From positions 1-6,540 of the forward strand of contig JALHNN010000157.1 of NCBI GenBank assembly GCA_022843505.1: 6,540 nucleotides of DNA, given 5' to 3'. Numbering within the stretch: the first letter of the stretch is position 1; the number at the start of each line of letters is the position of its first letter. Below, piece after piece: positions 1 through 6,273 of the stretch. This DNA is from Sulfuritalea sp. (lineage in GTDB: Bacteria; Pseudomonadota; Gammaproteobacteria; Burkholderiales; Rhodocyclaceae). The position numbers were made by a program, and so were the translations under genes. A model generated the notes under the pieces. The model saw only the letters and a program-made list of their open reading frames with translations. It did no database searches and had not been told where the DNA came from.

Positions 1-231
1 GTGATCTGCGCCGACGGCGGCGCCATGCACCTCGCCGCCGGCCTCGGGCGGCCCATCGTCTGCCTGTTCGGGGATTCGGGCGCCGCGCGCTGGCACCCCT
101 GGGGTGTGCCTTATCGGCTGCTGCAGAAGCCATCCCGCGAGGTGCGGGATATTGCCGCCGGTGAGGTGGTGGCGGCCTTCAATGCTCTGCGGGCCGATAT
201 TCCGGCACCCAGCGGCGCAGGCCGGCCTTGA
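1..231 (+). CDS. Glycosyltransferase family 9 (heptosyltransferase-like), C-terminal end only
   Basis: This is the last 76 codons of a gene that enters from the left edge; the GTG at base 1 is probably an internal valine, not a start. The visible residues include ADGGAMHLAAGLGRPIVCLF near positions 4-23, the GT9 C-terminal signature in which D-x-G-xMH-xAA-LG-P binds the nucleotide part of the sugar donor, followed by FGDS and WHPWGVP. GT9 enzymes such as WaaC and WaaF transfer heptose or related sugars to the LPS core in the cytoplasm, and other members act on O-antigen or glycoprotein sugars. The donor and acceptor cannot be told from this fragment. The stop codon is TGA at 229-231. The gene is convergent with the polysaccharide operon and its last 53 bases overlap the 3' end of the dehydratase gene. 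The family call is firm; a specific name such as waaF is not supported. Confidence 0.88.
   Translation: MICADGGAMHLAAGLGRPIVCLFGDSGAARWHPWGVPYRLLQKPSREVRDIAAGEVVAAFNALRADIPAPSGAGRP
179..231. other. 53-base convergent overlap of the GT9 and dehydratase genes
   Basis: The GT9 stop (TGA, 229-231) lies inside the dehydratase gene and the dehydratase stop (TGA at 181-179) lies inside the GT9 gene. The dehydratase tail RRWVPEY in this overlap is a typical ending of its family, so the overlap does not come from a run-on in that gene. I see no hairpin followed by a T tract on either strand here, so there is no evident intrinsic terminator between the two converging units. Confidence 0.85.
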
Positions 232-1996
232 CCTCCGCCTCCTCGCGCCAGGCCTGGGCCAGCCAGGCCTCGAGCTCGGCAAGCCATTGCGGCGGCGGCG
301 CGGCGGTCGGCCGCGCTATGCGCAGCTTGGGATGCGGCGTCGGCAGGGTGGCCTCGCCGTCGGCAAGCAACTCCTCGTAGAGCTTTTCTCCCGGACGCAA
401 GCCGGTGAACTCGATCTTTATGTCATCTTCGCTGAAGCCGGAAAGGCGGATCATCTCGCGCGCCAGATCGACGATCTTCACCGGCTCGCCCATGTCGAGC
501 ACGAAGACGCGGCCGCCTTCGGCCTCCCGCGCCGCCAGCAGCCCCGCCTGCATCACCAGCTGCGCCGCCTCGGGGATCAGCATGAAATAGCGGATGATCT
601 CCGGATGGGTGACGGTGACCGGGCCGCCGCGGGCGATCTGCTCGCGGAACAGCGGGATCACGCTGCCTGACGAGCCCAGCACGTTGCCGAAACGCACCAT
701 GACGAAGCGGGTGGCGGGATGTTCCGCCTGCACCGCCTGGCACACCACTTCGGCCAGGCGCTTGCTGGCGCCCATGACATTGGTTGGATTCACCGCCTTG
801 TCGGTCGAGATCAGCACGAACTCGCCGGCACCGCCTGCGGCGGCGGCGCGGGCGACGGTCAGGGTTCCCAGCACGTTGTTGCGCACGGCCTCCCAGGCGT
901 TGGCGCCTTCCATCAGCGGCACGTGCTTGTAGGCGGCGGCATGGAACACCACGTCGGGACGGCAGGCGGCGAACACCGCCTTCATGCGCTCGGCATCCCT
1001 GACGTCGCCGACCACGCAGCTCACCGGCCGGCCGGCGAATTCCTGCTCGATGCTGTAGAGGGCGAATTCCGACTGTTCGAGGAACACCAGCCGGCCCGGG
1101 CTGAAGCGCGCTATCTGGCGACAGAGTTCGGCACCGATCGAGCCGCCGGCGCCGGTCACCAGCACGGTCTTCCCCTGCAGCAGTCCGGCAAGGCCGGCTG
1201 CGTCGAGTTCGATGCGCTCGCGGCCGAGCAGGTCTTCCAGTTCGACCTTGCGGATCGCCGAAATCGCCACCCGCCCGGCCAGCAGCTCGGCCAGCGCCGG
1301 CACGGTCATCGCCGCCAGGCCCGCCGCGCCGATCGCTTCCGTCGCCCGGCGCCGTTCGGCCACCGATGCCGCTGGCATGGCGATGATGGCGTGGCGCGCC
1401 TCGGCACGGCGCGCATGAGCCGCGATGTCTTCGATGCCGCCGAGTATCGGCACGCCGGCCATCTGGCGCCCGCCTTGTGCGGCGCCGGGGTCGACCAGCC
1501 CGACCACGCGCCAGAGCCTGCTCGCCTCGAGCTCCTTGATCAGGCCCATCGCCGTCTCGCCAGCGCCGACTATCAGCACCGGCGTGCCCATGCCCGTCCG
1601 CCGCAGGAAGAAATGCCCATCCTTCCAGGCGCGGTAGGTGAAACGCACCCCGCCCATCAGCAGGACCAGGAGCAAGGGACTAAGAATGAATACCGAGCGC
1701 GGCACTACCGCATGCTGGGCCATCATCAGCGCCGCCGGCGTCGCTAGGCCGGCAACGCCGCAGGCGAGCAGGATGCGCTTGAGGTCGGAAACGCTGGCGA
1801 AGCGCCACAGGCCCTGGTACAGGCCGAAGGCATAGAACACGGCCCCCTGCACCGGTACCACGATGCCCAGCGCCGACCACATGGTAACGGCGAACTCGGC
1901 CGGAATGTCGAGATTAAAGCGCAGCCAATAGGCGCCCAGCCAGGCGAGCGCCACCATGAGCAGGTCGTGGAGGAAGATCAGCACATTGCGTTTCAT
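179..1996 (-). CDS. Membrane-anchored NDP-sugar 4,6-dehydratase/epimerase, WbpM/FlaA1/CapD type
   Basis: A full-length 605-residue member of the large WbpM/PglF-type polysaccharide biosynthesis family, close to the 600-665 residues usual for it. About four hydrophobic segments lie in residues 1-120. A first Rossmann-like domain starts with VGAGETA (143-149), and the catalytic extended-SDR domain with TGAGGSIG (281-288), followed by DVRD (331-334) and HAAAYKHVPLME (352-363). The catalytic set looks intact: STDK at 397-400 and NVMGASK at 406-412, where Met408 replaces the usual SDR tyrosine, as in PglF and WbpM. RFGNVLGS (435-442) and LRPGEKLYEELL (533-544) are also family motifs. Family members typically convert UDP-GlcNAc to the 4-keto-6-deoxy intermediate used for QuiNAc, FucNAc, bacillosamine and similar sugars. 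The ATG start overlaps the stop of the WbpL-like gene (ATGA) and has GGGTGA six bases upstream. The exact product sugar is unknown. Confidence 0.95.
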   Translation of the reverse strand: MKRNVLIFLHDLLMVALAWLGAYWLRFNLDIPAEFAVTMWSALGIVVPVQGAVFYAFGLYQGLWRFASVSDLKRILLACGVAGLATPAALMMAQHAVVPRSVFILSPLLLVLLMGGVRFTYRAWKDGHFFLRRTGMGTPVLIVGAGETAMGLIKELEASRLWRVVGLVDPGAAQGGRQMAGVPILGGIEDIAAHARRAEARHAIIAMPAASVAERRRATEAIGAAGLAAMTVPALAELLAGRVAISAIRKVELEDLLGRERIELDAAGLAGLLQGKTVLVTGAGGSIGAELCRQIARFSPGRLVFLEQSEFALYSIEQEFAGRPVSCVVGDVRDAERMKAVFAACRPDVVFHAAAYKHVPLMEGANAWEAVRNNVLGTLTVARAAAAGGAGEFVLISTDKAVNPTNVMGASKRLAEVVCQAVQAEHPATRFVMVRFGNVLGSSGSVIPLFREQIARGGPVTVTHPEIIRYFMLIPEAAQLVMQAGLLAAREAEGGRVFVLDMGEPVKIVDLAREMIRLSGFSEDDIKIEFTGLRPGEKLYEELLADGEATLPTPHPKLRIARPTAAPPPQWLAELEAWLAQAWREEAEVKAGLRRWVPEYRPAEH

Positions 1997-2958
1997 GCCG
2001 CTTCACCCGTGGCCGCCCAGCGGCGATCGATCCATACCATCAGCAGCGCGAGCACGGCGAGGCAGGACACGACTCCGGCGAGTTGTCCCGCCGCGGAGGC
2101 CGACCTCAGTAGCAGCGCCGCCGCGCCGCAGCCAACCATCAGCGCATATTCGGTCAACGCCAATCGCCGGTGAGACCAACCCATGCGTACCAGGCGCTGG
2201 TAATAGTGCTGGCGGTGGGCGCTCCAGACTTTTTCCCGCCGCAGCATACGCTTGAGCAGCGTGACAGTGGCATCGATGACGAAGGGCGCAAACACCAGCA
2301 GCGGAAACCACAGCGGCCAATGCCCCCTTACCACGCCAACGAAACAGAGCGCGCCGGCGAGAAAGCCGAGCGGCACCGATCCGGCGTCGCCGAGGAAAAC
2401 CCGCGCCGGATCGAAGTTGTAGCGCAGGAAACCGAGCGCAGCGCCAACCACGGCACACGCCAGCAGGGGCTCGCCCGACGCCAAAGCGAGTACGCCAAAG
2501 CCGATCACCGTCATGCCGCCCGCAAGGCCGTTGGCACCGTCCATGAAGTTGTACAAATTGGTCATCCAGGCCATGGCGAGGGCGCCGGCCAGCGCCAGCG
2601 GCGAAGCGCCCGCAATCCACAGCGCAAAGCCGGCGGCCACCGCCAGATGGGAGCCTAAGCGCAGGCCGGCGGGAAGGCTGCGCCAATCATCGGCCACGGA
2701 AACAAGGAACAGCAGGCCGGCCAGTGCCAGCGGCACCAGCAACGCCGGCTTGTGCGGCCCGGCCAGCAGGCAGGCAAGCACGATGCCTGGATAGACCGCG
2801 AGGCCTCCGATCCTCGGCGTCGGCCGCTGGTGCAGCGAGCGTTCGTTGGGCCGGTCGAGCGGCAGGGCATGCGCCCGCCGCAGCAGTTGGGCGAGCAGCA
2901 TTGAAGTGGCGAGCGCGGCCACCAGCAGGGCGATCCAGTTTGAAAAGGCGGGGTTCAC
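1993..2958 (-). CDS. Polyprenyl-phosphate sugar-phosphate transferase, WbpL/WecA/MraY family
   Basis: A 321-residue polytopic inner-membrane protein with roughly ten hydrophobic segments, the normal size for WbpL-like enzymes. Family motifs appear in order: DRPNERSLH (35-43) with RIGG (49-52), VADDW (88-92), NLYNFMDGANGLAGG (134-148), FLGDAGS (188-194) and HRQHYYQR (248-255). The paired aspartates at 90-91, the NFMDG aspartate and the GDAG aspartate match the Mg2+ and substrate site of the family. These enzymes move a HexNAc-1-phosphate from a UDP-sugar to undecaprenyl phosphate, the first membrane step of O-antigen or EPS repeat assembly. DRPNERSLH and HRQHYYQRL fit WbpL-like enzymes using UDP-FucNAc or related sugars better than peptidoglycan MraY. 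The adjacent WbpM-like dehydratase supports this, as wbpL and wbpM are neighbours in Pseudomonas aeruginosa. The start is GTG overlapping the upstream TGA (GTGA), with little Shine-Dalgarno signal, so translation is probably coupled. Confidence 0.93.
   Translation of the reverse strand: MNPAFSNWIALLVAALATSMLLAQLLRRAHALPLDRPNERSLHQRPTPRIGGLAVYPGIVLACLLAGPHKPALLVPLALAGLLFLVSVADDWRSLPAGLRLGSHLAVAAGFALWIAGASPLALAGALAMAWMTNLYNFMDGANGLAGGMTVIGFGVLALASGEPLLACAVVGAALGFLRYNFDPARVFLGDAGSVPLGFLAGALCFVGVVRGHWPLWFPLLVFAPFVIDATVTLLKRMLRREKVWSAHRQHYYQRLVRMGWSHRRLALTEYALMVGCGAAALLLRSASAAGQLAGVVSCLAVLALLMVWIDRRWAATGEAA
2003..2008 (-). promoter_or_regulatory. Shine-Dalgarno-like GGGTGA before the dehydratase gene
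   Basis: GGGTGA is six bases before the ATG at 1996-1994 and lies inside the end of the WbpL-like gene. It supports this ATG as the start, together with the ATGA overlap. Confidence 0.5.
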
Positions 2959-4109
2959 AGCAGGCCACGCTGCCGCGCCGCCAGGGCAATCCGCTCCAGC
3001 TGCAGCGCGACAATTTTGTGTTCATCATACAGCATCAAGGCGCGCTCCCTGCCCGCCTGGCCCAGGCGCCGCCCCCAGGCCGGGTCGTCAAGGAAACGCT
3101 GCATTGCCGCCGCCAGGCGCTCCGGACTGCGGCTGGGAACCAGCAGCCCGGTCTGCTCGGGCACCACCTCCTCACGCGCGCCGCGGATGTCGGTGGCCAG
3201 CACCGGCTTGCCCATCATCATTGCCTCGATGATGGTACGCGGCATGCCCTCGCGCCACGAGGGAAGGCAGAACAGGTCCATGGCGGCAAGCAGTTCCGGC
3301 ACGTCCGAGCGCAAGCCCGGCGTAACCAGGCGCTCGCCGAGCGCCGCCCGCGCGGCGGCAAGCTCGGCTTCGACGCCGCTGGCATGGTCGCTCGCCAGGC
3401 GCTCGCCGATCAGCAGGAACCATGCTTGCGGATACGCGGCGGCAATGATCCGGACCGCGGCAAGGTAGTCGGCAACGCCTTTTTCCTTGACCTGCCGGCC
3501 GATCATGCCGACCACGAAGGCGTCCCGTGGAATCCCCAGCGCTTCGCGCGCCGTGTCGCCAGCGCCGACTTTCACCGGATCGAAGCGCGCGACGTCGACG
3601 CCGTTGCCAATTGCCAGCACGTTTTCGCGCAGCGCGATGCCCTCTTGCACCGCATCCTCGGCATCCTCGGCGCTCTGCGAAAACAGCAGGTCGGTATAGC
3701 GCCCGCCGAAGCGCTCGAGCATGACGAAGACGAGTCGCTTGAGGTGCGGCATCTCGTCGTGGAAATAGAAGCCGTGTGCCGTGTAGACCACCAGCGGTAT
3801 CCCGGCGATGCGGGCCGCGACCCGCCCTAGCAGGGCCGCCACCGGAGTATGCGCGTGAAGCACATCGAAGCGCCGGCGGCGAAACAATCGCACCAGTGCC
3901 GGCAGGGTTTGCGCGGCCAGGACAGGATTCATGCTGCGCGCGATGGGAACGGTCTCGATCTGGTAGCCAGCCGCCCTCAGTTCGGCGATATGCGGACCGT
4001 CGCTGCAAACGGAGGTGACGTCCCAACCGCAACCGCGCATGCCGTCGATCAAAGGCAGCAGAAAGGTCCTCAGGGTGAAGTCGACGGCACAGAGCTGGCA
4101 GACCTTCAC
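2955..4109 (-). CDS. Glycosyltransferase family 4 (GT-B fold)
   Basis: A 384-residue retaining glycosyltransferase with both GT-B domains. The N-terminal acceptor domain has HAHTPV (85-90) and TAHGFYFHDEMP (110-121). The C-terminal donor domain has GNGVD (168-172), GR-x4-KG around Arg205 and Lys210, and PSWREGMPRTIIEA (283-296), which carries the E-x7-E pair Glu287/Glu295, then ATDIRG (305-310) and TGLLVP (320-325). It is cytoplasmic or loosely membrane-associated and probably adds a sugar to the undecaprenyl-linked primer made by the WbpL-like enzyme encoded just downstream. Donor and linkage are unknown. I chose the GTG at 4109 as start: it forms a GTGA overlap with the stop of the upstream GT-C gene, AGGCGG lies five bases before it, and the protein then opens with the usual KVCQL first beta strand. 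An in-frame TTG at 4139 would add ten residues but looks less likely. Confidence 0.92.
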   Translation of the reverse strand: MKVCQLCAVDFTLRTFLLPLIDGMRGCGWDVTSVCSDGPHIAELRAAGYQIETVPIARSMNPVLAAQTLPALVRLFRRRRFDVLHAHTPVAALLGRVAARIAGIPLVVYTAHGFYFHDEMPHLKRLVFVMLERFGGRYTDLLFSQSAEDAEDAVQEGIALRENVLAIGNGVDVARFDPVKVGAGDTAREALGIPRDAFVVGMIGRQVKEKGVADYLAAVRIIAAAYPQAWFLLIGERLASDHASGVEAELAAARAALGERLVTPGLRSDVPELLAAMDLFCLPSWREGMPRTIIEAMMMGKPVLATDIRGAREEVVPEQTGLLVPSRSPERLAAAMQRFLDDPAWGRRLGQAGRERALMLYDEHKIVALQLERIALAARQRGLL

Positions 4110-5458
4110 CGGGACCGCCTGCGATCGCGCAACGCGCAATACCCGACTGCAAGCAGAACCATCAGCACTGGTTCGATCGGCAAGCGGTACTTTGGCGACG
4201 CCACCGGCCCGCTCACAAGCAAGATGAACGCGATCCAGCTAAGCATGAGCAGCGCGGCCGGCCAATGGCGTCGTTCGCCGAGCAACGCGATGGTCCCTCG
4301 TAACTGCACCATTCGAAACGCGGCTACGCCCAAGATTCCCAGCAGTATCGTCCAAGCATATAAGGCATTGTCCGACCTAAAGAGAAAGTTGAAGGCTTTC
4401 CCCGGCACCGAATCGCCAGGCGTGGCGAAGAAGCCGGTGCGCGGCAGTTGCGCCAGGGGAGGGAAGATGGTTGCCACCGGCGCACCCAGATTGATCACCG
4501 CACCAAAAAACCAGGCCTTGGCAACGGGCCAGATGCCTAGCTCCGCCAGCGCTTCTCGCGCCACCGTGGTGTGCCTGCGGGAGTTCTCGAGGATGTCTTC
4601 CGTGTCCGGCCCGTAGCGGGCTTCGACCCGCTGTTTCATCGCGGCGGCCCCCCGCTCCCAGGGCGTGCCATCCTTCGCCTGCATCACCAGGGGCACCACC
4701 CAGAACGCGGAGTGCGACCCGGTCTGGGTAGTGAGTATCCATTCGCCGGTATTCGCATGATTGCGCGCAACGATGGGCGCCGTAAGCGCGGCGGCGATGA
4801 GCGTTGCGCCGAGCAATTGCGCGAGATGCCGCACCTGCAGACGTCGCTGAAATGAAAGCACGATGACCAAATAGGCGGCGACAAACAAGGCCCAGGGCGC
4901 CACCACCACGCGGCAAAGCATCGCGCCGCCAAAACCGGCGCCGATCATCAGTGCCGCGCGCCACGCCGGATGCTTGAGCCAACGAACTGCCCCCAGGATG
5001 GCCAAAGCAAGGAAATAGAGAAAGATCGGATCCGTGTAGTAGAGGTTCGCCATCACTACCTGCGTCGGATTGACTGCGGCCGCAATCCCGGCCGGAACGG
5101 CATAGCGCAAATCGATTTCGCGCGCCGTCAGGTACGCCAGGACGCAGGTTCCGCTATCGAGCAGTCCCTGGCACAGCACTGAGGCCAAGGCCGCAAACTC
5201 GCCGAAGATCAGTCCGTTCATGGCCCAGAGCCAGGACGGTAGCGGCAGCAGCGAAACATTCGGACCGAGCCAGTCCCAACCATGGACGTCTCCGGCGTGA
5301 ATGCGATCGACGTACTCGTCGATCCAGCCGTGGAAGCCGCGTGAATCCGTTCCAAAAAAACCGTCATTGCCCATGAACGCAAATAGCAGCAGGGCAAGCC
5401 CCCAGCGCAGCGCCAGGGCGAAGACAAAGATTCCCGCCGGTGCAGCGCGATCGCTCAT
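4106..5458 (-). CDS. Multi-pass GT-C type glycosyltransferase (GT39/ArnT/PMT-like)
   Basis: A 450-residue integral membrane protein with about ten hydrophobic stretches, starting with a helix near residues 8-29. The first periplasmic loop contains GTDSRGFHGW (36-45), with an acidic residue (Asp38) where GT-C enzymes carry their catalytic aspartate. Other marks of the PMT_2/ArnT-like group are YYTDP (140-144), the RNHANTGEW segment (232-240) that opens a non-membrane region running to about 310, and SPKYRLPIEPVLMVLLA (421-437), a common C-terminal motif of these proteins. Such enzymes use polyprenyl-phosphate sugars and act on the periplasmic face, so this one may decorate the lipid-linked glycan after flipping. 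It could instead be a donor-independent membrane protein of similar topology, since no family-wide catalytic triad can be proven by eye. The ATG overlaps the FkbM stop (ATGA) and no clear Shine-Dalgarno is seen, suggesting coupled translation. Its bases look less GC-rich than the dehydratase gene. Confidence 0.82.
   Translation of the reverse strand: MSDRAAPAGIFVFALALRWGLALLLFAFMGNDGFFGTDSRGFHGWIDEYVDRIHAGDVHGWDWLGPNVSLLPLPSWLWAMNGLIFGEFAALASVLCQGLLDSGTCVLAYLTAREIDLRYAVPAGIAAAVNPTQVVMANLYYTDPIFLYFLALAILGAVRWLKHPAWRAALMIGAGFGGAMLCRVVVAPWALFVAAYLVIVLSFQRRLQVRHLAQLLGATLIAAALTAPIVARNHANTGEWILTTQTGSHSAFWVVPLVMQAKDGTPWERGAAAMKQRVEARYGPDTEDILENSRRHTTVAREALAELGIWPVAKAWFFGAVINLGAPVATIFPPLAQLPRTGFFATPGDSVPGKAFNFLFRSDNALYAWTILLGILGVAAFRMVQLRGTIALLGERRHWPAALLMLSWIAFILLVSGPVASPKYRLPIEPVLMVLLAVGYCALRDRRRSR
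4115..4120 (-). promoter_or_regulatory. Shine-Dalgarno-like AGGCGG deciding the GT4 start
   Basis: AGGCGG lies five bases before the GTG at 4109-4107, which overlaps the TGA of the GT-C gene. This favours the GTG over the in-frame TTG at 4139. Confidence 0.55.
5354..5360 (-). repeat. Seven-base poly-T tract near the start of the GT-C gene
   Basis: On the coding strand seven T encode Phe-Phe at residues 34-35, just before the acidic loop residue Asp38. Slippage would truncate the protein early. It is short enough that it may be chance. Confidence 0.75.
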
Positions 5459-6273
5459 CCGGGATGCAAAACGTGAGCGGTTTCCTCTGCCGCCCCCCCC
5501 CTCGCCATCGTCCCGTCCGCAAGGAACAGCAGGTCCGTGTAGCCATCACGCCGGATCAGTTCTTCCAGTAGCGGAATCGCGATCGGCTCCGGTCCCCTGT
5601 GAGTCAACTGGTGCGGTGAGTAGCCGAATCCCGCGAGGAACGTGAGCAGATCGGCCGTACTTGTCCCAAAGCGGCTCAATGCCCCCGCATCCACTTCGAC
5701 AAAAAGAGCCGGGTGATCGCTGGCCAGCACGGCGGTTGCTCCTTCAAGCACACGCATCTCCGCCCCCTGCACATCGATCTTTATCAGTGCCACGGGGCGA
5801 CCAGCAGCTGATCGCAAATCATCGACCGTCACGGCCGGAATCGCAATTCCGGCGTTGCCGATCTTATGGTCACCCGGGTGATCCGGATTTACCTCCAACT
5901 TGACTTCGCCAGGCGTACGATCGGCCACCGCTCGATGCACGACCACCCTCTCGGCGAAACCGCGGCGAGCGAGGCGGCGAAGCAGTTCGGCATGATTCCG
6001 CTCCTCGGGTTCGATCGCCACAACCTGGCCTTCCGCGCCCACCCAGTCGGCAAAGCGCAGGCAAAAAAAACCAATGTTGGCGCCGACGTCGATGACCACA
6101 CCGCCACGTGGCACCCAGCGTCGCAGGCCGTCGATTTCGCCTGCCTCCAGCCATGTCTTGTAGAGATCGTAGAGCGCAAAGAACATCCGGCGACCCCAGC
6201 TGAACCGAAGCAAGCCGCGGGCAAAGACCAGCCGGTAGATCGAAAGCAGCCAGCTCTGCAACAACCTGCGCAC
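5455..6273 (-). CDS. FkbM-family SAM-dependent methyltransferase
   Basis: A 272-residue class I methyltransferase of the FkbM family. After a basic and hydrophobic N-terminal stretch (residues 1-50), SAM motif I is VIDVGANIGFF (60-70), the acidic end of the second strand is AIEPE (86-90), HPGDHKIG (132-139) precedes TVDDL (149-153), and the family signature IKIDVQGAEMRVLEG is at 164-178, followed by LFVEVD (190-195). FkbM enzymes O-methylate hydroxyl groups. In polysaccharide clusters they are thought to methylate sugar residues, possibly capping chains; the target here is unknown. The start is GTG, directly after the TGA of the preceding gene, with GGAG nine bases upstream. The conserved domain ends near LLFLADG (248-254). 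The remaining tail is encoded across a nine-G tract and is not conserved-looking. An eight-T tract encodes GFF within motif I. Confidence 0.93.
   Translation of the reverse strand: MRRLLQSWLLSIYRLVFARGLLRFSWGRRMFFALYDLYKTWLEAGEIDGLRRWVPRGGVVIDVGANIGFFCLRFADWVGAEGQVVAIEPEERNHAELLRRLARRGFAERVVVHRAVADRTPGEVKLEVNPDHPGDHKIGNAGIAIPAVTVDDLRSAAGRPVALIKIDVQGAEMRVLEGATAVLASDHPALFVEVDAGALSRFGTSTADLLTFLAGFGYSPHQLTHRGPEPIAIPLLEELIRRDGYTDLLFLADGTMARGGAAEETAHVLHPG
5493..5501 (-). repeat. Nine-base poly-G tract at the 3' end of the FkbM gene
   Basis: The coding strand reads A, nine G, then CGGC, encoding Arg-Gly-Gly-Ala around residues 258-261. It lies after the conserved methyltransferase domain and about 35 bases before the stop. 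Tracts of this length are prone to replication slippage in some pathogens and are also a common site of sequencing error. Adding one G, or losing two, would open the frame straight into the GT-C gene. Confidence 0.9.
6063..6070 (-). repeat. Eight-base poly-T tract in FkbM SAM motif I
   Basis: On the coding strand eight T follow GG, encoding Gly-Phe-Phe-Cys (residues 68-71) with TTT codons for both phenylalanines. It sits in the SAM-binding loop region, so any slippage here would inactivate the enzyme. Confidence 0.85.

Noticed and set aside
719..1747. A 342-codon open frame on the + strand inside the dehydratase gene
   Set aside because: It is antisense to a gene with intact motifs throughout. 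Its product is rich in His, Arg, Gly and Ala without domains, as expected for a GC-rich shadow frame.
2724..3830. A 368-codon open frame on the + strand across the WbpL-like and GT4 genes
   Set aside because: It spans the junction of two well-supported genes on the other strand and encodes no recognisable motif.
3172..4152. A 326-codon open frame on the - strand overlapping the GT4 gene in another frame
   Set aside because: The GT4 frame carries all the family motifs. This alternative is a low-complexity Arg/Ala/Gly-rich product.
3849..4616. A 255-codon open frame on the + strand over the GT4/GT-C junction
   Set aside because: It is antisense to two genes with clear motifs, and has no domain of its own.
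5455..5510. The FkbM gene broken by a frameshift at the poly-G tract
   Set aside because: The current frame ends exactly at an ATGA overlap matching the other junctions and the catalytic domain is complete, so nine G looks like the normal state. Slippage is kept only as a hypothesis.
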